64,000 nt of DNA from CAYVTM01 sp964454645 (lineage in GTDB: Bacteria; Bacteroidota; Bacteroidia; Sphingobacteriales; Sphingobacteriaceae). The notes under the pieces were generated by a model. That model was not told the DNA's origin, did not search any database, and saw only the letters and a list, made by a program, of their open reading frames with translations. This document shows positions 54,842-63,387 of the stretch, in pieces. Where the stretch lies: positions 123,199-187,198 of the forward strand of contig CAYVTM010000006.1 of assembly GCA_964454645.1 (NCBI GenBank). Reading direction: 5' to 3'. Every line of letters begins with the position of its first letter. Position 1 is the first letter of the stretch. Position numbers and translations under genes: made by a program.

Positions 54842-54871
54842 ATTAAAAGTACTTTGCAGTACAAAGTTAAT
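54842..54871 (-). promoter_or_regulatory. Palindromic promoter/operator of the membrane-protein/regulator operon
   Basis: On the minus strand TAACTTTG (54869-54862) matches the -7 consensus with TTG 19 bp upstream (54891-54889), and it lies in the dyad ACTTTG-N5-CAAAGT (54851-54867). It is nearly identical to the block at 53859-53888. Confidence 0.65.
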
Positions 54872-54949
54872 AAGAGATCGGAGAATTGCAAGCAAAAAAT
54901 ATCTTTTTATTTTCAGTATATGATCTTGCTGAAACGTGTGATAAGGCTC

Positions 54950-55519
54950 TCAGGCAATAATGAGCGAAGCCCGGAATCCCCTTGCCGCATAATACGATTC
55001 GGCACCGTTATGATAGAAAAATACGGTATCGTAACGGTAATCTCCAAAGAGTGCTCCGCCGAGTTTTCGAATTTCGGGAGGAGTAAGTACCCAACTGGAA
55101 GTTTTTGCATCAAAATGTCCCAACTTCTGTAATTCAGTATATTCTTCCCGGCTTAATATTTCCACTCCCATTTCTTTTGCCATACCTAAAGCGCTATGTG
55201 CGGGCTTATGCTCTTTGCGCGATGCCAAAGCTTCGGGATCGTAGCAAACACTTCGGCGGCTTTTCGGACTTTCAGGTGAACAATCATAGAAAACATATCC
55301 ATCGTTTTTTTTATCGTATGCGACCACATCCGGTTCTCCTCCGCTACGCTCCATTTCATTCAGCGACCAAAGTTTGGAAGGATTTGCTTCCAGTTTGCTT
55401 TCAACTTTTTTCCAGTCGATCCCTTTGTGCCGGTTCATGCTTTTTTCGAAACGTTCTTTTAGAATTGCGATTAGTTCTTTAGCCTGTGTAGTAGATAGTT
55501 TTTTGTTGATGGTACTCAT
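54950..55519 (-). CDS. DUF4256 domain protein
   Basis: The 189-residue protein matches DUF4256: QAKELIAILKERFEKSMNRHKGI, WSLNEMERSGGEPDVVAYDKK, CSPESPKSRRSVCYDPEALASRKE and YDTVFFYHNGAESYYAARGFRASL at the end. It is a small soluble protein of unknown function, frequently near stress-type acetyltransferases. It follows the GNAT gene (39 bp) and is the last gene of a VOC-GNAT-DUF4256 run. Confidence 0.92.
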   Translation of the reverse strand: MSTINKKLSTTQAKELIAILKERFEKSMNRHKGIDWKKVESKLEANPSKLWSLNEMERSGGEPDVVAYDKKNDGYVFYDCSPESPKSRRSVCYDPEALASRKEHKPAHSALGMAKEMGVEILSREEYTELQKLGHFDAKTSSWVLTPPEIRKLGGALFGDYRYDTVFFYHNGAESYYAARGFRASLIIA

Positions 55520-55558
55520 TGCTTCTGTTGTTTGCTGTGATAATTTAGTGAATATTAA

Positions 55559-56032
55559 TTATAAATTCAGTGCTTCATTTTCTGTATCGGAATTGTAGTA
55601 AAAATAAACGGCTTCAATTTCGCCCGAAGGTTTCAGGCTTCGATAAAAGTCGATGGCGTAATCATCCGCTTTCTCTGCTTCAACGGAGGTCATCTGAAAA
55701 CCATGGGTGTTACTGTATGCTTTGGTAAAATCGATTAAGCGGCTACCGATTTTTTTGCGTTGATAGCTTTCCAATACTGCCAAATCCTGAATATATAAAA
55801 TGGGCTTATCCGAATGATATTGTTCGAGTCTGTAGGCCGAAAGTCCTGCAACGATCTTGCTTTTATGCTTCGCAACAATTACAAAAAAAGCATCGTTTTC
55901 CAAGAGTTTATTTAGATGGCTGTCTTTAGCACGAGCAATTTCTTCATATTCGAAAACTTCGTCGAAAATTTGCAGAAGCTGTCTGAATTCTTCCAGCGTT
56001 CCGGCTTGCAATCGTTCGATCTTTACTTCCAT
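55559..56032 (-). CDS. GNAT-family N-acetyltransferase (AAC(3)-I-like)
   Basis: ATG 56032 gives 157 residues; the earlier GTG at 56062 lies in the preceding gene and has no support. Acetyl-CoA binding motif A reads LYIQDLAVLESYQRKKIGSRLI, and the neighbouring ADDYAIDFYRSL corresponds to motif B. The overall sequence (EEFRQLLQIFDEVFEYE start, EAEKADDYA) resembles aminoglycoside 3-N-acetyltransferase type I, a large family whose many members do not act on antibiotics. Resistance should not be assumed. The VOC gene ends 5 bp upstream. Confidence 0.85.
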   Translation of the reverse strand: MEVKIERLQAGTLEEFRQLLQIFDEVFEYEEIARAKDSHLNKLLENDAFFVIVAKHKSKIVAGLSAYRLEQYHSDKPILYIQDLAVLESYQRKKIGSRLIDFTKAYSNTHGFQMTSVEAEKADDYAIDFYRSLKPSGEIEAVYFYYNSDTENEALNL

Positions 56033-56037
56033 AATGT

Positions 56038-56424
56038 TTAGATTTGAGTTCCTACCGACCACATATTACCTGCATAATCTTTAAAGGTGGCACGTCTGTC
56101 GGGATCTCCTTCACGCTGTTTCGGAGCCTGGACAATTTCACATCCGGCTTGGATGGCTTTATCAAAAGTTTTATCGACATCGCTAACGTACACATGCATA
56201 ACGATGGGTACCGGAGGAAATTCATCGGAAGCTTCGCCCAGCATAATGACAGAGTCGTCAATCTGTATTTCCGCATGCATAATTGTCCCGTCAGGCATAC
56301 GGTAATCCCGTAGCACTGCAGCATCAAAAATCTGTTTCATCTGTCCTATAAATCGTTCCGCATCTTTTACAATGAAGTAGGGTGAAACAGAGTTGTATCC
56401 TTTGGGCTTGAATTCGGTTTGCAT
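56038..56424 (-). CDS. VOC-family (glyoxalase/bleomycin resistance) protein
   Basis: ATG 56424 gives a 128-residue protein of the vicinal-oxygen-chelate fold, PhnB-like: GYNSVSPYFIVKDAERFIGQM, the DGTIMHAEIQIDDSVIMLGEA strand pair, HVYVSDVDKTFDKAI and the FKDYAGNMWSVGTQI end. The His/Glu metal ligands of glyoxalases are only partly kept. Substrate is unknown. It starts the VOC-GNAT-DUF4256 cluster. Confidence 0.88.
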   Translation of the reverse strand: MQTEFKPKGYNSVSPYFIVKDAERFIGQMKQIFDAAVLRDYRMPDGTIMHAEIQIDDSVIMLGEASDEFPPVPIVMHVYVSDVDKTFDKAIQAGCEIVQAPKQREGDPDRRATFKDYAGNMWSVGTQI

Positions 56425-56443
56425 TGCTCTTTTATCTAAAATG

Positions 56444-56490
56444 AATAAACCATTAACGAATATAAAAAAGATATTCATTAATGGTTTATT
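56444..56490. terminator. Terminator after the pirin gene
   Basis: A 13-bp stem AATAAACCATTAA (56444-56456) with TTAATGGTTTATT (56478-56490), extended by GAATAT/ATATTC, separates pirin from the VOC gene on the minus strand. Confidence 0.8.
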
Positions 56491-56524
56491 GGAAATATAT
56501 TTTTATCAAATGAATGTTATGGAC

Positions 56525-57397
56525 TTAGTCTTCCAAATGTCCGAATTTGCCTTGGTTATAATCTTCAAAAGCCTGCATAATTTCCGCTTGGGTATTCATT
56601 ACGAAAGGACCATGAGCTGCAATCGGCTCGTTGATCGGTTCGCCGCTTAATATCAGAACAATGGCATCTTCAGCTGCTTCGATCGTAAAGCTTTCACCTT
56701 TATTTTCGAACAAAGCGAAATGATCGGCAGGAACATCTTCCGTATTATTTGTTTGGATGCTTCCTTCAATGACCAATAAAGCTGTATTGAAATGAGATGG
56801 AAAGCTGAAATCTGCTTTTCCTCCTTTTTTTAATTTAGCGTTTAGTAAATGAACAGGGCTGAAGGTGCTCGCCGACCCCCTTTTTCCTTTATATTCTCCG
56901 GCAATAATTTCAATTTCTCCTCCATTGTTTTCAAGTGGCTGTCTTACGATATCTTTATTTTGTAAAGCCTGATATTTAGGTGTACTCATTTTATCTTTTG
57001 CCGGCAGATTTACCCATAGTTGCACCATCTGAAAATCTCCGCCCTCTTTGCTGAATGTATGTTCATGAAATTCTTTATGTAATACTCCCGATGCTGCGGT
57101 CATCCACTGTACATCACCCTCGCCAATTATACCACCGCCGCCACTGCTGTCGTGATGCTCTACTCGTCCTTTATAAGCGATGGTTACCGTCTCGAATCCC
57201 CTATGGGGGTGTACACCTACGCCTTTAGGTTCTTCACTCGGCGGGAAATAGAATTTAGAATTATAATCCAACATAATAAAGGGGCTCATACGTTTCATAT
57301 CCAGGCCATGTCCACCCGGAATAAAATTATGCACTCTGAAACCATCCCCCACAAAATGAGGTTGACGGGGTTGTACTACTCTTTCTACTTTTTTCAT
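56525..57397 (-). CDS. Pirin-family bicupin protein
   Basis: The 290-residue protein has two cupin domains. The N-terminal one carries the iron-binding set HPHRGFETVT, GRVEHHDSSGGGGIIGEGDVQWMTAASGVLHKE, matching pirins with quercetinase activity, and the C-terminal one has the pirin_C pattern (VIEGSIQTNN, ADHFALFENKGESF, AHGPFVMNT). Function is either transcription-related or dioxygenase-like. It stands alone between terminators, with its promoter in the 484-bp gap upstream. Confidence 0.93.
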   Translation of the reverse strand: MKKVERVVQPRQPHFVGDGFRVHNFIPGGHGLDMKRMSPFIMLDYNSKFYFPPSEEPKGVGVHPHRGFETVTIAYKGRVEHHDSSGGGGIIGEGDVQWMTAASGVLHKEFHEHTFSKEGGDFQMVQLWVNLPAKDKMSTPKYQALQNKDIVRQPLENNGGEIEIIAGEYKGKRGSASTFSPVHLLNAKLKKGGKADFSFPSHFNTALLVIEGSIQTNNTEDVPADHFALFENKGESFTIEAAEDAIVLILSGEPINEPIAAHGPFVMNTQAEIMQAFEDYNQGKFGHLED

Positions 57398-57692
57398 ATT
57401 CTTAAGCTTTTTTATAATCTATACAAAAATACAGGCTTTATAAGAATTTCTCATTGATCCATGTTACAAAACAACTGTTATATAGCTCAATAAAAGCACA
57501 GATTAACTTCTTGGATGTTTATTAATTGTATCGGATGATTATATGCCCCCATTCAGAATTGCCATAAGTTTTCAGGTTTTGTATTTATTTCATTCTAAAC
57601 ATGTAATTCAGAATAAAGCTGAATTAAGTTGTTCTGAAACCTTGATTAAAGTGATATAAGGCATCTTATTAATGTCATTTAATTTTTTTTTA

Positions 57693-57700
57693 TATCTTTG
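57693..57700 (+). promoter_or_regulatory. Promoter -7 element TATCTTTG of the GNAT-racemase pair
   Basis: TATCTTTGCGG fits TAnnTTTG perfectly. Transcription would start near 57707, leaving a leader of about 175 bases before ATG 57882. The upstream part of the gap (57398-57690) is AT-rich with no gene recognised. Confidence 0.65.
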
Positions 57701-57706
57701 CGGTAC

Positions 57707-57881
57707 AAGTATCCTGTTTAAGCAAAGGAGATATGATTTTCTCCTGACTGTAATGTTTGCTGCTTAACATCAAGTTTTCTCGGTATTCGAAGAATCATAC
57801 CTTTCAATTCGGCTAATTTTAATCGGTATAAAATTAAATAATCGTACAAGACATTCTGTGTTGTACACAAAGTTTAATAGA
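57707..57881 (+). other. Structured 5' leader ahead of the GNAT-racemase pair
   Basis: Three local complementarities occur: TTAAGCA (57718-57724) with TGCTTAA (57761-57767), enclosing AGGAGA/TCTCCT (57726-57745); GGTAT with ATACC near 57783-57803; and GTACAA/TTGTAC (57844-57866), which ends 15 bases before the start codon. A cis-acting RNA is possible. No known riboswitch was recognised. Confidence 0.4.
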
Positions 57882-58322
57882 ATGATACAATACGAAAGCT
57901 ACCCCAACGAACAGACTATTTCCGTACATGCAGAAAAGTTATTTCTCGATTTTCTTTTTGAACATTTAGAGCAATATGGAGATAAGAAAGATGATATTCA
58001 AAAAGCAATTGATTATGCTTTGCAAAGGAATGGGAAGCAAGGAGGTTTGTTGCTTACGGCAAAAGATAAAGAGCAAATAGTTGCTGCAGTAGTAATTAAT
58101 TATACCGGGATGGAAGGATATATTCCCGAAAATATTTTAGTCTATATCGCTACACATAATGCATACAGAGGAAAAGGAATTGCTAAGGGACTGATGGAAA
58201 TGGCTATTCAAAATACTAAGGGAAATATAGCATTACATGTAGAGCCGGATAATCCTGCAAAGAGAATGTACGAGAAATTAGGTTTCACAAACAAGTATCT
58301 CGAGATGAGGTTGAATAAATAA
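57882..58322 (+). CDS. GNAT-family N-acetyltransferase
   Basis: ATG 57882 gives 146 residues. Motif A is ATHNAYRGKGIAKGLM (the Arg/Gln-x-x-Gly-x-Gly loop), and motif B contains HVEPDNPAKRMYEKLGF. It resembles small amino-acid or ribosomal-protein acetyltransferases. The racemase gene begins 3 bp after its stop, so both are in one operon and likely in one pathway, perhaps acetylating the D-amino acid or its analogue; that is inference. Confidence 0.85.
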   Translation: MIQYESYPNEQTISVHAEKLFLDFLFEHLEQYGDKKDDIQKAIDYALQRNGKQGGLLLTAKDKEQIVAAVVINYTGMEGYIPENILVYIATHNAYRGKGIAKGLMEMAIQNTKGNIALHVEPDNPAKRMYEKLGFTNKYLEMRLNK

Positions 58323-58325
58323 TAT

Positions 58326-59402
58326 ATGGCACATATCGTATTAAACAGAAAGAAGCTTTTACACAATTACCGCTATCTCAATAAGCTTTTTAGAGAGAAT
58401 GAGATAGAATGGGGGATAGTGTCTAAAGTATTTTGCGGATCAAGGGAATATCTGAAGGAGATTATCAATTTAGGGATTCGGCAAATATGTGACAGTAGAA
58501 TTACGAATCTTAAAATCATTAAATCTTTAGACCCGAGCATCGAAACCGTATTTATAAAACCTCCCGCTAAGCGTTATATATCAAGTGTTGTGAAATATGC
58601 CGATGCCAGTTTCAATACCGAATATGAAACTATTCGTATGATTTCGAATGAAGCTGTGAAGCAAAATAAGAAACATAAAATTATTATTATGATTGAATTG
58701 GGAGAGCTTCGTGAGGGTGTAATGCGTGAGGATTTCGTAGATTTCTATGCAAAAGTTTTTAAGCTTCCTAATATTGAAGTAACAGGGATTGGAACGAATC
58801 TTACTTGTATGTATGGGGTGTTGCCGAATCAGGATAAACTTATACAGCTTTGTTTATATGAACAGTTGATTGAAGCGAAGTTCAATAAGGTTATTCCTCA
58901 CATTACCGGAGGGACTTCCGTAACTTTGCCACTTATTGAAAAGGGATTACTTCCCAAAGGGATCAATCACTTTCGTGTAGGGGAGACCTTGTTTTTAGGT
59001 ACGGATGTTTACAATAATGAGCCTAACCCTAAACTTAGTCAGGATATTTTTAAATTATATGCGGAAATAATAGAGCTTAGGGAGAAACCGACAATGCCCG
59101 ATGGGGACTTAGGATATAATCTGAGTGGAGAGAATATGACTTTTGTCGGAAATAAAACAAATACAACGGCATACAGAGCTATTATAGATATGGGATTGCT
59201 GGATGTAGATGTACATCATATTTTTCCGACTTCTGAGAATATTAAAGTTGTGGGCTCAAGTTCAGATATGATGGTGGTGGATTTGGGAGATGAGTATGGT
59301 CACTATAAGATAGGAAGCCTGATAGAATTTAACCTCGATTATATGGGTATTTTACGCATCATGAATTGTGATTATGTTGACAAACGTATCATCGAAGAAT
59401 AA
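58326..59402 (+). CDS. Alanine/ornithine racemase-family PLP enzyme
   Basis: The 358-residue fold-III PLP enzyme has the PLP Lys at K34 (GIVSKVFCG), the phosphate-binding GGTSVT and HFRVGETLFLG, and the alanine-racemase-N barrel. It lacks the canonical alanine-racemase C-terminal domain and falls in the ornithine racemase/YhfX type, whose members act on ornithine, lysine or related substrates. A catalytic Tyr homologue was not localised. The immediate upstream partner is a GNAT enzyme. Confidence 0.86.
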   Translation: MAHIVLNRKKLLHNYRYLNKLFRENEIEWGIVSKVFCGSREYLKEIINLGIRQICDSRITNLKIIKSLDPSIETVFIKPPAKRYISSVVKYADASFNTEYETIRMISNEAVKQNKKHKIIIMIELGELREGVMREDFVDFYAKVFKLPNIEVTGIGTNLTCMYGVLPNQDKLIQLCLYEQLIEAKFNKVIPHITGGTSVTLPLIEKGLLPKGINHFRVGETLFLGTDVYNNEPNPKLSQDIFKLYAEIIELREKPTMPDGDLGYNLSGENMTFVGNKTNTTAYRAIIDMGLLDVDVHHIFPTSENIKVVGSSSDMMVVDLGDEYGHYKIGSLIEFNLDYMGILRIMNCDYVDKRIIEE

Positions 59403-59470
59403 AAGCGAATATGAAACCATTATCACCCACTTTCAAACAAACGACATTGAAAGTTAAGCTGACATGAATT

Positions 59471-59902
59471 ATGACACTATTTATTTCGATATCTATTTTT
59501 GCACAGAAGATAGACACTTTGGAGTTTTATGCTAAGTCATTTGACAGCAAGAGAATAATTTACATAACTACACCTGAATTTTACAAGTACCAATCTGAAG
59601 AAGTTAAGCTACCGGTTATATATGTTTTAGACGATCAACACGAATGGTTTGTTAATCCTCTTTTGAACACTATCAAAAATTTACAGTACACCCATCAAAT
59701 ACCTCAAGCAATTATTGTGTCTATCCCATTGTTGAACAGATATAAAGAATGCGGGATAAAAACTTTAGCTGATAACGAATTGCCACTTCATAAATTTATA
59801 ACACAGGAAGTGGACGAGAAGATACAACAATATCATCCTAATAATTACAAAATTCTTATCGGACATTCATTCTCATACGACAGAAATGAAAATTATCCAT
59901 AA
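59471..59902 (+). pseudogene. Truncated alpha/beta-hydrolase (esterase D-like)
   Basis: The frame gives 143 residues with a short signal-like N-terminus (MTLFISISIFAQ), the strand PVIYVLDDQHEWF, IPQAIIVSIP and the nucleophile elbow GHSFS. Right after the elbow it turns into YDRNENYP and a stop, whereas the family continues for over 150 residues with the Asp and His of the triad. It is therefore a 3'-truncated, probably inactive gene. No remainder could be found in the 90 bp up to the permease gene. Confidence 0.75.
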
Positions 59903-59992
59903 ACTGCAAAACCAAAAATAACAGAGTATATGTGTAATACGAGGGATTTAAACTGCTCGTACACCATAATGTTTATACCTGACCCTTAGCGT

Positions 59993-61408
59993 TTAGCTGA
60001 ATCTCCTTCTCCAATATGCATAAAATGGTAGTCCGGATAAAATAAGCAATAAGCCGGTCAGGGATTTTTCCGGTGATTCATAAAATGATATTCCCATCAA
60101 TACCATACAAAAGAGAATAAATACGATTGGAATGAAAGGGTATAAAGGAGTTTTGAAAGGTCTCGTATGGTCCTTCATTTTTTTGCGCAGCCAAATTACA
60201 CCGAATACGATTAACCCATTAAAAATAAATGCTGATATAATTACTAAGTCGGTCAGCAATTCAAACGAGCCGGAAAATACTAGCAAGCATGCCCACATAC
60301 ATTGATAGATAAGTGCATAATGAGGGGTATGTTTTTTTGTATGGGTTTGTGACGCCTTTTTGAAAAACAAACCTTTTTGTGCCATGGCATAATAGATACG
60401 TGAAGAGACCAGGATAGTAGCATTGGTACATCCAAAGGTTGAGACAAGTATCATCGCACTGATAATATATGCACCGCCTGTGCCTAATATTTTATCGACT
60501 ACAAGTACCGCAGCAATATTATTTTCATCTAAATGAATTGCCGTCATCATTTCATCGATGGGCATAACGTATAAGTATGCCGAATTGATCAACAGATAAA
60601 TCAAAATAATCATTGAAATACCCAATAACAAAGCCCTTGGCAAATTCTTCTGCGGATTTTTTATTTCTTCGGAAATAAAACCTAATCCGATCCATCCTTC
60701 ATAACCCCAAAAGGCTGCACGCATAGCCAATACCATTGCACTTACAAATGCAAAAAATGTAAAGCCTTCCGATGGATAATTCTCGGAATGCGTTTCAAAG
60801 GTTGAAATACTGCCTGTACCGCTTCCGAAAGCCCCAACTATAACAACGAATATGGAAAGTACAATGATTAGTGTAAATACCAAACTAAGATTTCCTCCTT
60901 TTTTAGTGCCATTAATGTTTACAATCGTTAAGCCGATAATTAATATACAGGAAATTAGCTTTGCTCCGATATTGCCTAAAGGCTGTAATCCTAAGAAATG
61001 AATAGATTCATACGTTTCAGATAATCGGGGCAATTCTATGAATGTATTTAATGCACCTGCAAATACAAAAGCTATAGAAGAAATGGCTGCTGTTTGTATG
61101 ACAGTGAAACAGGACCAACCATAAAGAAATGAAATTAACTTGCCGTAAATTTTTTCCAACCAACTGAAAGGGCCGCCTGAATCAGGAAACATCGCACTTA
61201 ATTCAGCAATACAAAATACACCAAATAATATAACTATACCTGCTAATAACCAAGCCAGTACTATTAACCACGGAGTATGTAAAAATTCTGCCATGGGCGC
61301 AACTTTCTTAAATACTCCCGATCCGATAATCGCACTCATTACGATAATGACTGCCATCTTTAAACCAAATGATTTTGTTAGTTTGTTTGGAGTAATATTA
61401 TTATCCAT
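59993..61408 (-). CDS. Amino acid permease (APC family)
   Basis: The 471-residue inner-membrane transporter has twelve helices and the APC signature in helix 1 (VIIVMSAIIGSGVFKKVAP) and helix 6 (FWGYEGWIGLGFISEEIKNPQKN), with the GFP-like bends of the fold. It is of the L-type/heteromeric amino acid exchanger kind (PDSGGPFSWLEKIYGK, AMAQKGLFFKKASQ). Substrate is unknown. It lies downstream of the FUSC gene on the same strand, but a 323-bp gap with a remnant separates them. Confidence 0.9.
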   Translation of the reverse strand: MDNNITPNKLTKSFGLKMAVIIVMSAIIGSGVFKKVAPMAEFLHTPWLIVLAWLLAGIVILFGVFCIAELSAMFPDSGGPFSWLEKIYGKLISFLYGWSCFTVIQTAAISSIAFVFAGALNTFIELPRLSETYESIHFLGLQPLGNIGAKLISCILIIGLTIVNINGTKKGGNLSLVFTLIIVLSIFVVIVGAFGSGTGSISTFETHSENYPSEGFTFFAFVSAMVLAMRAAFWGYEGWIGLGFISEEIKNPQKNLPRALLLGISMIILIYLLINSAYLYVMPIDEMMTAIHLDENNIAAVLVVDKILGTGGAYIISAMILVSTFGCTNATILVSSRIYYAMAQKGLFFKKASQTHTKKHTPHYALIYQCMWACLLVFSGSFELLTDLVIISAFIFNGLIVFGVIWLRKKMKDHTRPFKTPLYPFIPIVFILFCMVLMGISFYESPEKSLTGLLLILSGLPFYAYWRRRFS

Positions 61409-61731
61409 CTTAGATAGCTTTATTTAATATTCTGTTTAAAGAAAATAATACGGCAATACCCTATCTGTTACGCATAAGATAAACTATGGACTCATTCACG
61501 AAATAAATTATAGGAGAGGAGCCGACGATAGAATTAAAGCAAAATGGATATGTACACTTGAACGAAGATAATAATTTCTTTTATATGCTGAATTCCATTT
61601 GGATACAATCTGTAGGGTAATGTTTTCAATGGATTTCCACTGCCTGGTAGTGTTTGCTGCTACTAGGCATGAGTGTTTTATGTTCTTAATACTAACTATA
61701 TTATATTTTTTACAATGACATAAGAAAACTT
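61409..61731. other. 323-bp gap with a short coding-like fragment and a hairpin
   Basis: Frame 61507-61620 reads EEPTIELKQNGYVHLNEDN then NFFYMLNSIWIQSVG before TAA; it has no start with good support and looks like the 3' end of a lost gene. A hairpin TGCCTGGTAG/CTACTAGGCA (61641-61669, one G-T pair) follows. Nothing else was recognised. Confidence 0.35.
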
Positions 61732-62832
61732 TTACTCGCGTTCTGTCATTATTCCGCGTGTTAACCGGATGCCCTTTACCGCTTGATTCCTTAAGTTTTC
61801 ATGATACAAGAACCAGCCGCCTGCCGCTCCTAAGATACTTCCGATGCAAACATCCATCAGGCGGCTTTTAATAAGCTCTGTGGGCACATCGGCAATCGGA
61901 CTGCCTACTTCCGACAAGAGGATCGTCATGGGTGTAATAAACAATACTGCCCAGGTATAATTCCGTGTGATTAAGCTTTCGATACTAAATTGTAAGAGGA
62001 CAATCGCGATACAAATACCTAAAGGGCTTTTAATATTTGTTAAGATCAACCAACACAAAGCCATTCCCAATACAGTACCGATAATTCGATACAAACCTCT
62101 TCTCCATATATGATAGGTAGTAGCACCTTGCATCACGGCAAGACAAGAGATAGGGATCCAATACGGATTTTTCAGGGCGAATAAGTGCCCAATAAGCAGG
62201 GATAAAAACATGAAAACCCCAACGATAAAAGCTTCTACATAATTCGCTTCTTTCTGAAGACTAACGTTGTCGAGTATGTATTTGGTCTCATTGAGTATAT
62301 TGGGTTTCTTAATGATTAAACTATATACTAATGCGAAGAAACAAGCCAACATGGTTCCCATGGCAATCAGTCCGATGCGTTGCGGGATTTGTTCGAGACT
62401 AAAAGGTAATCCACTTGCCATAGATGCAAGCATGATAAAAAAGAAATTCCCCGGAGCTTTAACCTTGAACAGTAAAGAAATCCAATGTATGATGATGCTG
62501 AAAATACCGAATGAAACAGAGGAAATAATCGGATTGAAACTAAACGTAACTCCCAATCCATAAGAAACCATAAAGCCGAAAGAACAGATAAGCAATGTTG
62601 CCATCCGGGCTACGGAATTAGAATGAGTAGGCATATACAAGATGACTAAACCCGCTAAGCTTACGGTTAATGCAGATGCAAACTCCTCGAGTAATAACCC
62701 GATAAACAAAGGTGTGCCAACGCATAGGGCAGCTAAAAGCGGAACAGACCAATGCCGGTTTACAGGCTTCAGCATGAAGAGCTCTTTAAGTTCCTGTTTG
62801 GCGAATTCTTTTTTTAAGATAGACCGACTCAT
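61732..62832 (-). CDS. FUSC-family membrane protein
   Basis: The 366-residue protein has ten to twelve hydrophobic helices in two halves of five with Arg/Lys loops between (KKPNILNETKYILDNV), the pattern of FUSC (fusaric acid resistance-like, aromatic acid exporter) proteins; the second half starts FMFLSLLIGHLFALKNPYWIPISC, a typical FUSC strand. It lacks the long cytosolic C-terminal domain of AaeB. It probably exports a weak organic acid. A start at ATG 62832 is used; the 555-bp gap upstream is divergent to the surface-protein gene. Confidence 0.86.
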   Translation of the reverse strand: MSRSILKKEFAKQELKELFMLKPVNRHWSVPLLAALCVGTPLFIGLLLEEFASALTVSLAGLVILYMPTHSNSVARMATLLICSFGFMVSYGLGVTFSFNPIISSVSFGIFSIIIHWISLLFKVKAPGNFFFIMLASMASGLPFSLEQIPQRIGLIAMGTMLACFFALVYSLIIKKPNILNETKYILDNVSLQKEANYVEAFIVGVFMFLSLLIGHLFALKNPYWIPISCLAVMQGATTYHIWRRGLYRIIGTVLGMALCWLILTNIKSPLGICIAIVLLQFSIESLITRNYTWAVLFITPMTILLSEVGSPIADVPTELIKSRLMDVCIGSILGAAGGWFLYHENLRNQAVKGIRLTRGIMTERE

Positions 62833-63387
62833 TCAAACATATAATACTTTTCTATAAAGCTAAGGATAGCTGCCATTTTAAATTTAATCAAGCAGGGGTC
62901 GAAAAAACAATCCCCCAAATATACCAATCAATGGCCAAAGAGCCTCTTTGCTCGAAAAATTTATTTCAGAAATTCTCGTATTTTTTTATACATCTTTGGT
63001 TTTATTATTACCCGTTTCGGTGGAGGATCCCACTTTTTCTATGATTAGTAGTAGGAGTGTGGATGGTCGGAGTTGAACGATTAATAAATAGATTCCTAAC
63101 AATGCGATTTACGGCAATGAATGTATCGTGCCTTTCATTTTTATGGTAAGGGATGAGTATTATCCTATTCAATAATTATACTAAAAATGTATGCAGACAA
63201 ATCGCTAGTCTTAATAATTATAACCTGTTTTTATTCTGTAATTGCATTGATTCTTGGAAACGGAATTTATTGACTAAGGAAATATTACCGTCTTTTAATA
63301 CTAAAATGCCCCATTTTTGAATAATTTTTGATCAATATATATTTTTAGCATGGTTTTTGCGAAAATCATCTTGTTATAAAATAAACT
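62833..63387. other. 555-bp gap between divergent genes
   Basis: This AT-rich gap separates the FUSC gene (minus) from the surface-protein gene (plus) and must hold both promoters. CATCTTTG near 62992-62999 and a TTTTTG tract near 63356 are one or two mismatches from TAnnTTTG. No RNA gene, repeat or convincing ORF was recognised. Confidence 0.35.

Noticed and set aside
55559..56032. Aminoglycoside 3-N-acetyltransferase as antibiotic resistance gene
   Set aside because: Only the general AAC(3)-I-like GNAT pattern is visible, it lies in a housekeeping-like operon, and no mobile element is near; a resistance role is not supported.
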